From NCBI GenBank assembly GCA_032173965.1, contig CM063288.1, forward strand, positions 13,000,501 to 13,064,500: a DNA stretch of 64,000 nucleotides. The letters run 5' to 3'. Below the pieces are notes generated by a model. The model had not been told where the DNA came from and made no database searches. It saw nothing but the letters and a program-made list of their open reading frames with translations. The position numbers were made by a program, and so were the translations under genes. The DNA is from Sitta carolinensis (Eukaryota; Chordata; Aves; Passeriformes; Sittidae). Shown piece by piece: positions 1 to 13,975 of the stretch (position 1 is its first letter; every line of letters begins with the position of its first letter).

Positions 1-1274
1 AACACTGACTGCAGCTCAGATAGGGAATGGTAACCTTTAATTCTGTGTATGTAACACAAAGCAAGTGTTTTACTAGGACAGCTTTTGAACCTTATCAGAG
101 TGACATTCTTGAGTAAGGTGTGTGTGTTCCAAGTTCCAATGAGAAACATTTCCCAACCCTGTAGTTCTGCAAAAAGAAAGAATCTAATGGATTTTGGCTC
201 GTGTTATAATGTAACATAGTGGAAACATAAAATTACAGTCATCCATCTGAAAAAACACTGTTGAATAGACCTTGAGTTTCCATCTTTCAAGCCATCCTTT
301 TTCTAGTTTCACCTCTACCTTACATGAACCAGTCAGTCCAGTTTAAGCTGTTTTCATTTCAACTGGATGAAAAGTAAGCCCTGCCTTGATTTTAACATCC
401 ACCACTGCAATGCAGGGATAATCCTCTTTCCAATGTCAATCATAATCTGAACATAGTTAACTTGTGCAATCTGTGTGGATTCTATGGATTTTTTCATTCA
501 TCTGATGACACTTGAAAATTACTTAATACAGATTTAAGCACATGCTATTGTTCTACTATTTTGAAAATTGTTTTCTCTATCTCTAGGCAGAAAATCTTTT
601 CTCAGTGTTTCAGAGGACTTACAAATTCAATACATCTCATATTATCATATTTCATGTGTGTTATATTTTGTCCATCATCTTTTTGCCACTAGGTAATAAA
701 TTCTTTAGGAAATGTAAATATACACATCCTGACATTTCATGTCTGGGATAATAGTCCAGAATTCTTATTCAGGAATCCAACTCCTTTATTTGAGGAAGTG
801 TAGAAAACCTCAAATGGAAATTGATTTGAAATGTAAATATAGAACTTGGAGCTGCCTGCAGAATAAAAACAGAAAAAAAATTTATTAATTTAAGCATTAA
901 TAAGACATTATATGTCAAAGAATTTTGTCTTTTTTTCACTGAGGGAGAAAAGTCTTCATAAGATGCACCTCCATTCCATTATGTATTTGGCTAGTTTTTA
1001 TACTAATTATTGAATAACCATCCTTTTAACCTGAGCACCTAGCCATGACAAGTGAATGCATCCTTGTAAGGAAGGAGAAGCAATGTCCCTTTTTAGCAAC
1101 AGAAGGTTTTGCCCCCCAAGGGATTCCCCTGTTACCACTGCCCATTATTGGCACTTCCATTTCCAGCATTTCACCGACAGATCCCTAGGAATCCAGCTGT
1201 GACTCCCCAGCTGTTGGTGAGTGAGGTGGGGACCATGGCCACAGCATGATAGTCTGATTCTTTCTGACTGGGAA

Positions 1275-1288
1275 GTTGCCTTGACAAC
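1275..1288. promoter_or_regulatory. X-box-like (RFX-type) motif
   Basis: GTTGCCTTGACAAC is a near-palindrome that differs at one position from the RFX X-box pattern GTNRCC-NN-RGYAAC. RFX factors bind such sites in promoters and enhancers of ciliary and immune genes. There is no adjacent gene or CpG island to support function, so this may be a chance match. Confidence 0.2.
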
Positions 1289-4227
1289 CAAACAAATTCT
1301 GTAAAGGGTGGAGAGTCCTAAGTTCTTTTACCATGATGAGAATTAGACACGCAAATGAGGTGAGGATGTGTGTCTCAAAAGAAACCTTGGATCTTTTCTC
1401 TTTCGGATCTTTTTTATCTTTTTGGATACAAAACTAATTTCTTTAAAAATTTCCATCCACAGGGAGGACCCTAAACACCTGATTGCAATTCAGCCTGAGG
1501 GTGAAATGTTTTCTGTCCCTCATGTTCAGACCATGACAACGTGCAAAGAAGGAAATCAGGCTTTACTGAGGCACAGGAAAGACTGTGAGAGGGATTTGTG
1601 AAAGGCTTATTTCAGAACCCGGGATTTGGTTCTAGTTCTGGCTTGTCAAACCAAGGACAAGGTATTCTATTCTCACTTAAGACCCAGCAAACAGGGATGG
1701 TCTCTTCTTTCCTGCTGCCAGTCAGGAAACCATCAGTGCTGAAGTCTCATCCATAAAGTCTTGGTGCAGGTCCTTTTTCTGAACATTGAACTTTCCATTT
1801 CTGTACCTGGCCCCTAAATCTCACTTTCTCACACTTCCTGTCTGTTTTGAGCTTTGTTGATATACACTTCAAGGTCACTTATGATTTTTACATATAATAC
1901 AAAATCATTATTAATTTGTCCATTATGAAAATTAACATTTCTCTAAGAAATACAGCTGCTGAGAGTGTAATCAGCAAAGATTAATTTTTTTCAGTTTTTC
2001 TCATTACTCTTGCAATTCTGAAAGCATGAACATGAGGTCATAGAAACTGCTCTTCTATACTTACAAACAATAAACCCCATGTTGTGGCTGGCAGTTGTAG
2101 GGTGGCACAGTAGAGCTAACAAATATCTCACAAAAGATTGTTGCTGTTTCATGAATTAGATGGTGGGAAGGAAAATGTGGGAAGAAATTTCACAGCCACT
2201 TTGGCTAATTGATTAATCTGTTGAAATTCCTTGACTTCATAATATCATGACAAATAATACATATATACATACCACCTGTGCAAGGACAGGCAACTCAAAA
2301 CTGAAATCTTAAGTTCCTTTCACATACTGACTACTCTAGGCATGATTTCAAAAATTTAAGAAAAACCTGAATTATGACTATTAATTACTTGTCATTTACT
2401 CATGGCAAAGGCAGTTTTTTACTAGATATGCTAGTTTCACTTACATAAAAAGAAAGTTTTTAATTTGTTTCACTGCAGCTATAGTTCCTAACCCACGTTT
2501 TGATACATATATTGAATATTGCCAAGTCTACATAAAGCACTTGGGGAGCTAATTCACTTCAAAAGGGTGTTTGAAACTGAGTCTGTGTTGAAGCAGGGGA
2601 ATAGTGCTCTTGTTCTGCTCTTTCAGCTCTGCATGTTGTGTTTTTGTTTGAGGGGTGGCAATTGGCAGAAACAGGGGGGCAGGAGTTGAAGGGTAACACC
2701 CTCGTTGTTGCACTTACCTTTCCTGACCTTCTTCCAGGGAGAACTGTCAAACCAAGAAAGCCAAAGCTGAGGCCCACTTACTGTATTTGCCTGTTGGAGA
2801 TTTTTCTGGGTCTTTCAGTTCCACTGTGTGTTCAGCAATGTCTGACATGGCAGAGAGTCTGGCAAAAATGAGCATAGAAATACAGCAAGATCTACTTTCT
2901 ATTGGTGCAAATGAGATATTAAATTCAGGCAACTGCAAAAAGTGTATCATATTGGATCTGTGATACTTTGTGTTATACTCCCTGTGGAAGCAGGATATTT
3001 ACTTTTAAATTAGTTTTCTATTATCAACCTGTTAAGATATCTAAAGCTTATGAAATAGTATAGCAGGGGCAATTGCTTGAACTGAAAAAAATAAAAAGCC
3101 AAATTGCTTATTTATCATTTATCAGTCTCTCTCAGTTGTCAATCTAATTTTCCTGTCTTCACTGATCATATTTTTGCTGTCTGTTCCTTAACAGATTTTG
3201 TTTTGATTGCTTCTGTTCAGATTCTGTCTGTCATCTCAGTGTCTAAGCAGACCATATGTTAGCTTGACCCACTACCAAAAAAACTTCAGTCTGAGTTCAC
3301 TTGAGAAGTTACTCTTGCTATTATTTGAAGATTTATTAATTTTTCAATGGCATCTGGTTCTTTACCACCTGCCCTGAAATCTGCTTTTTCTTCACTGCTG
3401 ACAAAAAAAACCCAAACAAAACAATAATTTCTGCCTTCAAATACATTCAGAAATAAGAACTCTTTCAGCCTTTCATCCTACCATAGAATGGATAGTAACA
3501 AAACAGCATCTTTCTGCTGCTAAAATGCATTCTAGGAGATACACAACACAGAAATAATATTATTGCCATTTCATTGCTTCAGAAGTTGAGCCACAAATGA
3601 ACAGTCTGATCCAACTGGCCCTAGTAAAAGGATGGTGGTGTAATGAAGACTGCTTCCAAGCTTATAATTGATGTTGGTAAACAATCAAACTTTCTTCTTA
3701 ATCTTTGAGGCTGCAGAAGTCACTCAGAGAGAAAGCACAGCCAGCCTTTGAACCCTGCCCTCTCTGGCACTCTTGCGAATGGCAGTAGAACTCATCAATT
3801 CCTTTGCATCTCTGCAAAATCAAGAGAGAAGATTCTGGAAAAGGTCTGGAGACCCCATGGCTGGGTAGTTCTAACACTGTTTTCAAGAGGAGTGATGAAT
3901 GACTTTCCAACTGCCAGAACAATGACAGGTCTGTTAACTCTCACTGAGTAGAAGAGTCACCCAGGAGTGAGCCTGTAAACTGCGGGGTGCAACTTCCTTT
4001 CTGCTGCCTTGCAATCCTAAGATTTGCATTTTTAGTCATTCGGTGTTTTCATGACAAATCCCTCAAGGCTTGCATCTGAACCTTGTCCATGCATAAAAAC
4101 AAGACCTCTACAGTTTGTGCCAAAATTTGTTTTCTTTGTAATGAATTGTCCATCATGTGTCTTTCATTCCCTGCTGAAACCCTTCTAAATATTATGTTGC
4201 ATTGAGCTTAGCCCCTCAAATCAAAGA

Positions 4228-4249
4228 GTGATATATCACAATATATCAC
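4228..4249. repeat. 12-bp palindrome with partial direct repeat
   Basis: GTGATATATCAC at 4228-4239 is a perfect palindrome. It is followed at once by a second ATATATCAC copy (4241-4249), and AAAGAGT occurs on both sides. It looks like a small local duplication. No function can be assigned. Confidence 0.6.
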
Positions 4250-6860
4250 AAAGAGTAATATATGAGGATCATCAATGCTGGAAGATACTAATGGGAAGAG
4301 AGCCTTGGGGAGGCAGAGGAGAATGCTGGTCTAGACACAGGTAGTTATTTTTTGAATAATGCAGAGATGCAACTTGAAAATTCATTCTTCATGTAGTGTT
4401 GATCTGGAGATAAATCAGACCATTTGTCTCTTTATTGATCAGGGTTCAGTAATCATTCCTGTATTTTTACTTCACTTTATAATTCCTACCTGTTCCCTTC
4501 AACTAGTCAAATGATAAAGAGTGCATTTGCTAATTAGTTGTGCTGTTTGTGTTATCACTCCACTCACTCAGAACTATACCAGGACGTTTATCTACTGAAA
4601 AAAACCCTGTCTCTCATTTACTCTGCAAAGCACTCCACTGCCTTCACAGTAACTGTAGCTGCAATTATCATTGTTGGCATCCAGAGATAGTGATTTCTCT
4701 ATTTACACTCTGTGCCTGGCCCTTATGAAGTTTAATAAATGAAGTCAGCAGTTACATTATCATTTGATAGACTCATCACCTGATAGTAGCTGCTGAAATA
4801 TGAAATAAATAAAGGTCCTAGAGGGAAGAAAAAGGATTAGGAAAAAAAAAATGTGTTATATGTTTTTTTTCAAATGAATCACGTTTTTTCTTTTCCCCTA
4901 TGTGAAGAAATTTAACTGCAATTTTTCTTTCTTTTTGGTTTTAATATTTACTTTCTTCGGCATTTTATGAGAAGTCACATTTAGGAATTAATTGAAGCAA
5001 AATTTAACTCAGGATGTAGGACACAAAGAAAAATACATAATAGAAAGAATTGCCTGGCATTTTGCTGAGGTCTTCACTAGCAGTAGCTGGGTAGGGTTTG
5101 TAGTCTGTAGAGACACATTAATTTAAAACGTGAATCCAGCAACCTACACTAGCAGGGCCGATGTGATGCTTCTTTGGTGGGCCTTAAAACCAACCTCTCT
5201 GCTGGAAACAGCCCAGCCAGCATAAGACAAAAGTCTGAGCCTTAACAGCAAACAGAACCAGATCCTCTGGAGACAACAAAGTCTTCACAGTGCACAAGCC
5301 CTTTCTGTTGAGAAATCAACAGAAAAGAATCTCATTTCAGCACAGGGCTGAAGATAGGCTGAATTTTACAAATGATACCAAGTATTTTCCTTAATGGGTT
5401 TCTTCTTTTAGCCAGACAGTATAAACACTACCATGACTAGCAGTGTTTGCCTGGTAATAAGTGCTGAGCATAAACTCAAACAGTCTATTCACCACTAGGC
5501 AAAGATTAATACCCACCTACACACATGTATGTTTTTCCTGGTACTCCTTTCATTATGTTTTTAAAATAGACGTAAAAAAATCATTGAAAGACTTTAGCTC
5601 ACTTGTGTGGTTTAGGTTCTCTGTGGCAGGAAAATACCAGCTTTAATCTCAGTCTTAATGAGAAATGGACATAGATTAGATGGGAACTGGTGAAAAAAAT
5701 GTTGATCTGTTTTACTGTGAGCAACTGTAATGGCCCCTGCAAGTAGCAAAAGCACACACATTTATTATGTATAGGCCACTGTTATTAAAGCCACTAATAA
5801 TGAGGAAGCATGGAAATGTTTGTGTAGTTTAATTCAGAATAGTCTTGTCATAGCTGCTTGAACTTTATCCTCTGTAAATTATATTATATCTTCTGGAAAT
5901 TCCTGGGTTGCTTGGCAGGGTCTTCACAAAATTTTGGGTTATGGAGAAACATGGATAGATGTGTATCCTTCCTCTCAACCACTCCAACTCCAAGAAGAGA
6001 GTTGGGATGGATGTAGATTTATATTTAATGTGATTTCTTCTCCTTCCCTTTTGTGCCTTTATGTTCGTTTTACTCCTTTGTGCTATTGGGCATATCAAAT
6101 CCTTTTTCTGCACCATATTGAGCAGTTATCCAGTATTTTGCTCATTGTTTCTGCAGTAACATGCAACAACAGCCTCTGCCTGAGAACAGGATGCTCGGTT
6201 TTGGACCTGGGACCTCTCCTGCTGCAGGTGCTTCAGTTGGACAAGCTTTGCTTCTTCACTGCTCTGAGAATGAGCTGCAGATCTGGGCTTCAGCCAAAAA
6301 TGATTGCTATAAACTGAGTGTTCATTGGCTTGGGAAGACTCAAAGGCCTTGATAAACCTTAAGTCCTAGGAAAAATACTATCCCTTTTCCAAACAGCACA
6401 CCCAGATATACCCCCAAGACCATCTTTTCATTTGAGGCCAGTAATAAATGAAGCAGTGATTGCCTGGCCCCCTAGCTTGTTATTCTTAAAAACATTTAGG
6501 CACCTGCCCTGCTTATTCTGTTACCCTTCCTTGTCCCTGCTTACCAAAACAATGCACCAGATGCCAGTGACTTCAAACATGGTCCATAATATTAATCCAC
6601 ATTAAACATTCATATTTATAGATAAAGTGTATATGAATATATAAAGATATAAAATAAGAGTAAATATTAAAATGGCCCTGCTAGCATGTGCTTATCACAG
6701 AAATTTCCAGTCTGTGAACTCTCTCTGCTTTAATTTTTCTCTTTAATGAAATAGAAATAAAAGGTGGAAGGGCTCAGAAAATAAATAAAAAAACAACGTG
6801 CAGATCCTATGACCTGTGGAGAAAATAAAATCAGTCTAAGTTTAGATAAGATGAATGCAA

Positions 6861-6917
6861 AATTAATGAATGAATTAATTAATAAATAATAATAATAATA
6901 ATAATCTAATCTAAATC
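6861..6917. repeat. AAT-rich microsatellite
   Basis: Imperfect TTAA/TGAA-type sequence leads into a pure (AAT)n run from about 6882 to 6905 and then two AATCT units. It is a simple-sequence repeat, probably length-polymorphic. Confidence 0.85.
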
Positions 6918-6967
6918 AAAATGTTCACTGCCAAATTTTGACAGAGCAAATTGTTGCTTCAATTAAG

Positions 6968-6981
6968 TTTTTTTTTTTTTT
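6968..6981. repeat. T14 homopolymer
   Basis: A run of 14 T followed by a short pyrimidine tail. No source element is recognisable upstream. Confidence 0.8.
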
Positions 6982-9072
6982 CTTTTCCTCCTATGAAATC
7001 ATGGTATAATATCTTTTGGTCACTAAATAGCTATTAAACATGTGTATCTTTCAGATGGGGTAGGTTGTGTATTTTATTAAAGGGAACTGGGCTGTTAAGA
7101 AGAAGCAGTATAATTCTGAACAGTGGTCATACTGAATATTGTCAAAGTTACCAAAAATCTACAGGAGCCAGTTGTTTTTCTTACACAAGTCTGTTCTTTT
7201 TTCTTTGATGAGTTTTGGATCAAGTCCATTTTGAAACCTCGTCTACTGACACCGCCCTGTTCCAGAGAGAAATGGGCTTACTGATGAAACAGTCATTTTC
7301 TGCCTTTGAACTGAAACTTATACATTATGGATGATCTGATTGAAAATTTCAACATGAAATCCTAGTCAGTTTTATATCAATACTAAAACTGCCATTAAAC
7401 TCAATAGGGTTAAAATTTCTATCTGGATCCTTCAGAGAAGTTTGGATCAGATTAGAATGCTAAATCTACCCCATTCTAAAAACAGATAGAAAAAAAAAGC
7501 TGAGAAGACACATGCCAGGAAATTCAAAGTTAACATAACTTTGATGCTTAACTCGTCTTGGGAACCTTTATTTTTAGAACCCTCCAAGATAAGGAAAAAA
7601 TGGTGCCTGTTGAGCCTTAACAGGTTTTGTCATTTTGCATTGCAAAGTAACTTAGATCCTAGGATTTATATTATCTGTGAATATCAGTTCCAGGTTTCAA
7701 ATTCTAAATACTATAACGCAAGAAAAGCTGCTGAAATATCACCTGTCTTTATGGTGCTGAAACACGCCAGAGATTTTCTGAGATGTCAAAAGCAACTCAA
7801 ACAATACACCAAATCCTAATCAACAGAAGTCATCAGAGTTATTTTTTTTTATTGCTCTCTACATCAGCTTGTTTTCATAACACAGACATTTCACTTTATG
7901 CAGGAACAGATGTATTTGTGACTATTTGCACTGAAATATCCAAACATTACAGTAAGGCAGCAATTTACAGTTGGCTGACTGTGTCTTGTCTTTAGTAGAC
8001 AATTAGTGAACAATGAAAAACTCATTATCTTCTTATTTCATTACAGCCAGGGAAGCAAACAATTAAATTTGGTGGTTTAAAAGACATACAAACAAACAAA
8101 AAGCATCTTCCCAGAAAGATCAAAGTGCAAATAATTCCATCAACAGTACTTGGGTGAAATTCATCAAAGGCGTGTGTTCCAAAATAAAATTCACTGTAAA
8201 TGCTTTCCTTTAACTTCCATTTTAGAGAATAATATGAAAAAAATATACATTCACCATCATCAAGACACTTTTATAGGGAGGTAATACATATGTAAAATAC
8301 ACATATATTTGTAACATATCAAGGAAACTAGGCATCTTTGAACTGCTTTAAAATAGAATTCTTTTTTCCTTTCATGCTTGGTTAGTGTTTGATCTTGACT
8401 ATAAAGCATGGATCATAATTTCTGTCCCAGGATCTCTAAATGTTGCTGATATATATTGACCAAATAAATGACCAAATGTTGCCTGAATCTCAAAAAACTC
8501 ACATATTCTGAAGTTTTCATATTGCAGAATTTCATGGCGATTAATTTTAGCATGGAAGTTTATCCAATTTAACAGTTTTGAAATTAGCAGTTTCTCATAT
8601 TTACTGGTTTTTTTCACTCATGTTTATGTTACTAACAGAAAGAAATATAAAAATTATCTCAGTGAAATCTGGACATGCCATATATTAGTGCACAGAAGTC
8701 AGTTCTGTCTTTTTCTCCTACCTCTAGCTTTCTAGTAGTCATTATGACCATCTTTCCACTGATAGAAATCAAACACCTAATTTTCACTGTCAGTACCTAG
8801 ATATTCATATTTTGCTTGTAAAATAAAGCAACTGAGATGATTCACAGATTCGGAGGTTAATCTGCACCAGCTCATTATCAAATCTCAGTACCCTGTTCTT
8901 CACACTTTCTCATATGTCATAACTAGCGTAGCTGTAATTTAGAATCCACATGGTAGACAAGGATTCTCATCAATTCCATCAAAATTGAACTTCACGAAGC
9001 TATCTGCTCTTGTAGTCCAATCTGCTCTTATTATCCAACGCTCTGGAATGTCTTCTTTCTTTCCCCCTCTTG

Positions 9073-9121
9073 TTTTTTTTTTTTTTTTTTCTGTCTCATC
9101 TTGAGAAAAAAAAAAAAAAAA
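9073..9121. repeat. T18 and A16 tracts facing each other
   Basis: A run of 18 T (9073-9090), a 15-nt spacer and a run of 16 A (9106-9121) form an inverted pair that could fold into a long A:T hairpin on either strand. Simple expansion of two homopolymers is the likely origin. Confidence 0.85.
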
Positions 9122-10278
9122 GAAAACAAAAAGATTGCTTATTTTCATGTGTTTCCTACAGCTTAGAATCTTCTGTAGTATATTGAACAATACATGTCCT
9201 GAAGTCCTGATTTCTTGAAGGTTGTTTGATGCCATTGATGCTACTTATACTGAACAGAGGCAAAAGGTACAAAGTTTCTGCAGTTTGCAACACTGACATT
9301 GAGCTTCTCTCTATGACTCAGGATGGTACCAGGAAAAGGATGTTGAAAAGCAAAAGGAATTGTCAGTTCACTTCATGTTGATGTTCGGGAAGAAAGAGGT
9401 TGTAAGGAACCGAGTTCCTTTACTTTTCCCTTCACTTCCTATGTCATTCTTCAGCTTATTATTTCACTGCTTAATATTCACTGATCCTGCTGCCTTGTTG
9501 TCCTTCAGCTTTCATAAACATTCTCTTTTAAGATGTTAATTCTATTATTTGAGGATACTTGCTTGTGGGTGGACATCTTGCTAGTATCTTCTTAGGCCAA
9601 AGATGGTGCAGGATCTTTTCATTCCATTTTATCCTTCTCCCTCTCTTGTCCCTTACCCTCATAACATTATCAGCAAAGACTGAATGTTAAATTTTGTTAT
9701 GTCATTTCTATTTAATAGTCAACCTGACTAACTAAAAACTGAAACAAAACCAAAAAACACACACCAAAAATCACAACCAGTTAGGGGTTATAAAGTACGA
9801 AGTTCTTGGGTGAAAGGAGACACAGAAAGGTATAAGATGCTAATACTGAATCCCACAGTAAAAGTTCCTTACTACATAAAATGAGCATGTCTAAGTGAAG
9901 ACCTAAGAAAAAATCAAGGCAAGCATCTAATTTCATCTATTTTTCCCCATGGAAATCAGAGGAGAGAAGTAGCATTGGGAAGGTATGACCTTCTGTGTAT
10001 TCCACAATGGATAAATCCTCCCCTGTCAGTGCTATGGATATTGAGGGAAGACAGACAATCCTTTCTCTGGTTATAGACAGAGAATGGCTGATTAGCTTCA
10101 ACAGGGTGCCCAACTTTCTGGTAACAACAGACTAGGTGAGGTGAATCCTTACTCGTTGGTGAAAGAGTAAGCAAAAATTTAGGAGGATACACCATGATTC
10201 TACTCCACCTGGAAAAAAAGCAGATCGTTGCACAGGGTAGTTTTTGATAACACCTATATCAGGTTTACATGGTACTGA

Positions 10279-10315
10279 GGAGAATGGATTAGATGAACTC
10301 GTGAGATGTCTTCCT
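10279..10315 (+). mobile_element. possible CR1 3'-tip fragment
   Basis: The segment starting AATGGATTAGATGAACTC and followed by GTGAGATGTCTTCC resembles the CR1 landmark 'tggactagatgatctc...ggtcccttcc' just before the CR1 3' end. The match is short, and the terminal 8-bp repeat is not seen after it. It may be chance. Confidence 0.25.
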
Positions 10316-10333
10316 TATCTCTGGACTCCAGGC

Positions 10334-10351
10334 TTTTTTTTTTTTTTTTTT
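10334..10351. repeat. T18 homopolymer
   Basis: Eighteen T, bounded by GGC upstream and CCCTGAG downstream. It lies just after the possible CR1 tip, but CR1 elements do not end in poly(A/T), so the two need not be related. Confidence 0.8.
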
Positions 10352-10695
10352 CCCTGAGTGACAAAAAGCCAACAGCAATTGTTTTGAAGACAGATACAAA
10401 CATCAGAGCAAAAGCTAATGAAAATTGCACTGATTAGAGCTGTTCAAAATCCGTTTCCATGGGAAAGGTTGATATTCTGACATGCTTTCTTTGCAAAACA
10501 GGATGAGAATGGTCTAAATGCCAGCAATTTTTAGGGTAATATTTCTTCAGGAATGTTGCAATGAAGGAAAAATATTTTGAAATAGCTGTAATTTTAACAT
10601 TTCAAAACAACATTTGAAACATTTCCTATTAGTCTCAGCATCTCATGCTTTCATTCCTTTTAGTCTCACACTTAATACACATATTTTTGTGCATA

Positions 10696-10719
10696 TCTAT
10701 CTGTCTATCTGTCTATCTG

Positions 10720-10791
<72 letters not shown>

Positions 10792-10808
10792 ATCTATCTA
10801 TCTATCTA
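10696..10808. repeat. (TATC)n tetranucleotide microsatellite
   Basis: About 110 bp of TATC/CTAT units. The first four or five units alternate with CTGT, followed by a long perfect array and one interruption (TCTAATCTATC) near the end. The open frame across it (10614-10838) translates into a YLSI repeat and is an artefact. Length polymorphism is expected. Confidence 0.97.
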
Positions 10809-10916
10809 ATGTTGACTGTTACCTTTAGAAGAAAATAATTTCAGAGATTCCTGCATTTTTCCAGAAAACTTCTTTGGTCACTGCATTTGGTCAGCCACAG
10901 TAACAGCACACCATCC

Positions 10917-10934
10917 CATGTCCTAAAGGACATG
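10917..10934. repeat. 7-8 bp inverted repeat
   Basis: CATGTCC-TAAA-GGACATG forms a perfect 7-bp stem, or 8 bp if the inner T:A is counted. It could be a dimeric protein site or a hairpin. Nothing nearby supports a function. Confidence 0.6.
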
Positions 10935-13900
10935 CAGACTGTCCAGTCCCATGATAGAAGTGAGCTAAAACCAGAAATCTACAGAAGACAAGTCACAATC
11001 TGGTCATGAAACCCTTCTTCATAGTGACTACATATCACCGTCTTTCATTTACTGACATATGACAGGGAATAATCCAATCAATATCTCACAGGAAACTTTG
11101 CTAGAAATTATCATTGATAACAAATCAAATGCAAATAGTAATTTTATTCATACTGTGTGCTCCTAGTACTTTCATGGTTCCTTATACTAAAGAAACAGAC
11201 TTTTATTTCAATATCGAGATACAAATATATTTATCTGCATGGCACACTCAAAAAATGCTTTTAAATCTTAAAAACAATTGAGCATTTTAAAACCCCAATG
11301 TAAATAGACAACATTACTAAGACAATAATGTTCTTTTAAAATAGTTTAAAACAAGTCTTTCAAGTGTTACTTATGAGAGGAGGAAGTTTTATAGGTCTCT
11401 GTGATAGCAGTAGGTACAAGTTAATGCTCAAAGACCCCAATATGCAAGAGTGGCACTTTCTCAGAATTAATTTATTGGCTCTGCTCTGAGACAAAAAAAA
11501 GCCTGTATTTTGTTTTACAAGTGGCAATGTAGCTTTTTGAAATGATCAAGAATATTTTTTCTGGATTTCTGTTTGAAGCTCCTCTCTGAATCTACATCCT
11601 GGTGTGAATATACATAAGAAACTGCCAAAGTAAAACTTTGGACAAACATTGGTTATTAATAGAAGTTAAGGATCCACTTTTATAGGAAGTATATTCAGGG
11701 TCTGAAATCATTGCATTGCTATTATTTTTACGTGCTTGGGTTTAAAGAACACAGAAAACACTTTTTAAGCTTCCTGGCTTTATGTCTGCCCTGTTTATTT
11801 GGAGCCTGCGTATTTTAGTGTATGCAGTTTCTGGCTCTGTTTAATACCTAGGACACCAATGACCCCCTTGGCTCAGACCACTGGCTGCAAATGCAAAAGA
11901 ATGTCATTAAAAATACAGCAGGAAATCAATTTGGTGACTTTACATTGCTTCATAATGGACATTTTTGCCTCTAACTGTGGATTATGCCTGAATGTTTCTG
12001 GACAGCAGAACATCCTGTGAAACCTAAATTGTAACTGATCCAAAGCCCATAAATGGCAATTTAAAAAAGTTACTGTTTTTATTGAGTTTTCAGCTCACAC
12101 CTCCATGCTTCAGCCCTCACAACTACGTGAGTTTGGGATTCCTTTTATTTTAGTTGCAAAAGAAAAATCCTTTATTTCAAATATGGTAACTCGAAACAAA
12201 TAAACAACAAATTTTAGTATGAAAAAATAGTCCGACAGTAATATAAGCATGTTTTAAATTACTGAGGTGGGTTGCCAATTTATTTAATGGAAAAAAACAT
12301 GAGAAGGCAGGCTCTTATTGCCTCTCCTTGAAGAAAGTATTAACCTGCATTGTGGCATTGTAAAGAAAGCCCTATGAAGTAACACCATGTACATTTTTTC
12401 AGATATTTTTATTTCAGAGGAAATATATGTATAAAGTCAGAGTGGATTTATTGGATACATGTTTCCCCCATCACACCATTTCAGCATCCAGCTCTTACTG
12501 GAGAATGGAGCACAGCAGCCATCTCTGTTGTTGGATAGACCTAAAGAATTTGCAGTGTCTCTCAGTGCCCCAGAGGTTCAAGGCACTCATTCAAAAGAAT
12601 AAAGAATTACAACAGATACAATCACAAATTGTTCTGACTTGTGGTAGTGTGTTTTGTCAGGAACCCCTGGCTAATAATATTCAGATTCTTTACAATATTT
12701 GGAAGCTAATCAAAGTGCATTGCCAAAATAAATAGGCATTTTCTTGTTTTATCACTCTGATTCTACAGAAAATAAGAATAGTCAAAGCATAAAAAAATAA
12801 TTTCCTGTATTATTTCCTTGACATTGATTTGCTAAGAGCTGAATAAGAGTACACTAGACCTCTAAGAAAACTAATTTTGTTGAAAGAACATGAAGACAAG
12901 AAAAAAAAATCCTTCAATAACTGCTGTGAGGTTAGAAGAAAACAGTCCTGTACATTTAGGACTGAAAGTGAATGTGAAAACTGTTTTTTTTTTTCCTAAC
13001 TACACCAGTCGCCCAAAGTAGCATCCTCCCTGCAGCCAGGCTTAAACAAATCAAGGACCAATTCTTCTCACTCATATTCAGTGAAGTCATCTGTGGCATG
13101 ATCTGTGCTTTCCTAAATCAAAGGAAATTTTGATTCAAAGATGGATACACCTTGCCAAGGAAATCCTCTTGTGTGGAGGACAATACTGCAATTTTGTGCA
13201 GGGACAGTGGTTCTTTGTTTAGCTCAAAGCAAAGTTAACCTGTAATAAGATCAATGATAAACAAGATTAATCATACATGTATATACATGCCTCAAATCCA
13301 AGGATCCAGGTTGAAACATTTTTTCTGCATACATTATGTGATTACTGGAACTTATGCCTGATGTCTGACAGAGTGTTAGGATGGAGGGCTATCTCAGGTT
13401 ACTGCATTTTCACCACTGCATGAAAAGGATTTTACAAAGTGTCTTAGCTGCCAGCCCTGCAGACCAGAGCCTGTTGCTCCACACAGTCTGTGTTGATGAA
13501 ATGGTTCCTCTTCTGCTGGTCAGCCATGGTAGAAATTGACTTCTTTGCCTATGGGAGTGGTTCCTCAGCCTTGCTCCAACCCCAGGCTCTGCACAGAATC
13601 CAGGGATCAGTGCAGGAACTGTGCTGGGGCTTTCCCCCGAGACCAGAGTCATAAGTCTCTGCTTAGTGTTGCTACATGCAGATTTGGGGTGTGGAAAACG
13701 AGAGAAAGGTTGTAGAAAAATCTAAATAAGTGTCTTAGTTAACGTCATAGATTGAAAAAGGCCCTCCACAAAAATTAATTTCCTTCTTTTTCTGAATGTA
13801 TTACGATATTTCTGAAAGACCATAAGTAACAATGCCAAGAAATAACTGTATGCTTTTGGTTGTGTACATATAAGCAAATAATTTTGGATTTTATGTTATT

Positions 13901-13975
13901 TACTATTTTTTACTCTTGTTTTTACATTTTTAATATTAATTTTTAATATTTTAATATTCTTCTGAAGAGGTTAAC

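Larger units (their letters stand above)
1..6860. other. unique non-coding DNA
   Basis: AT-rich sequence with stops scattered through all frames. The longest open frame here (5934-6317, plus) has no recognisable domain. I see no CR1, LTR or long microsatellite. Local items are an X-box-like site at 1275-1288, a palindrome at 4228-4239 and a good-looking splice acceptor (pyrimidine tract then CAG) ending at 6159. It is consistent with intergenic or intronic sequence. Confidence 0.75.
6918..10695. other. unique non-coding DNA
   Basis: AT-rich sequence apart from the T14, the T18/A16 pair and a possible CR1 tip annotated separately. The minus-strand frame at 8939-9235 runs through the T18/A16 tracts (poly-F and poly-K) and is not a gene. 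The frames at 7541-7819 and 9956-10195 have no recognisable domain. Confidence 0.7.

Noticed and set aside
5934..6317. 127-codon open frame with hydrophobic segments
   Set aside because: No recognisable family and an unremarkable length for AT-rich vertebrate DNA. The acceptor at 6159 has no convincing matching donor.
10696..10808. Regularly repeated array as a CRISPR
   Set aside because: Four-base units without spacers; the window is vertebrate in character.
10614..10838. Open frame with YLSI repeats resembling a membrane protein
   Set aside because: It is the translation of the (TATC)n microsatellite.
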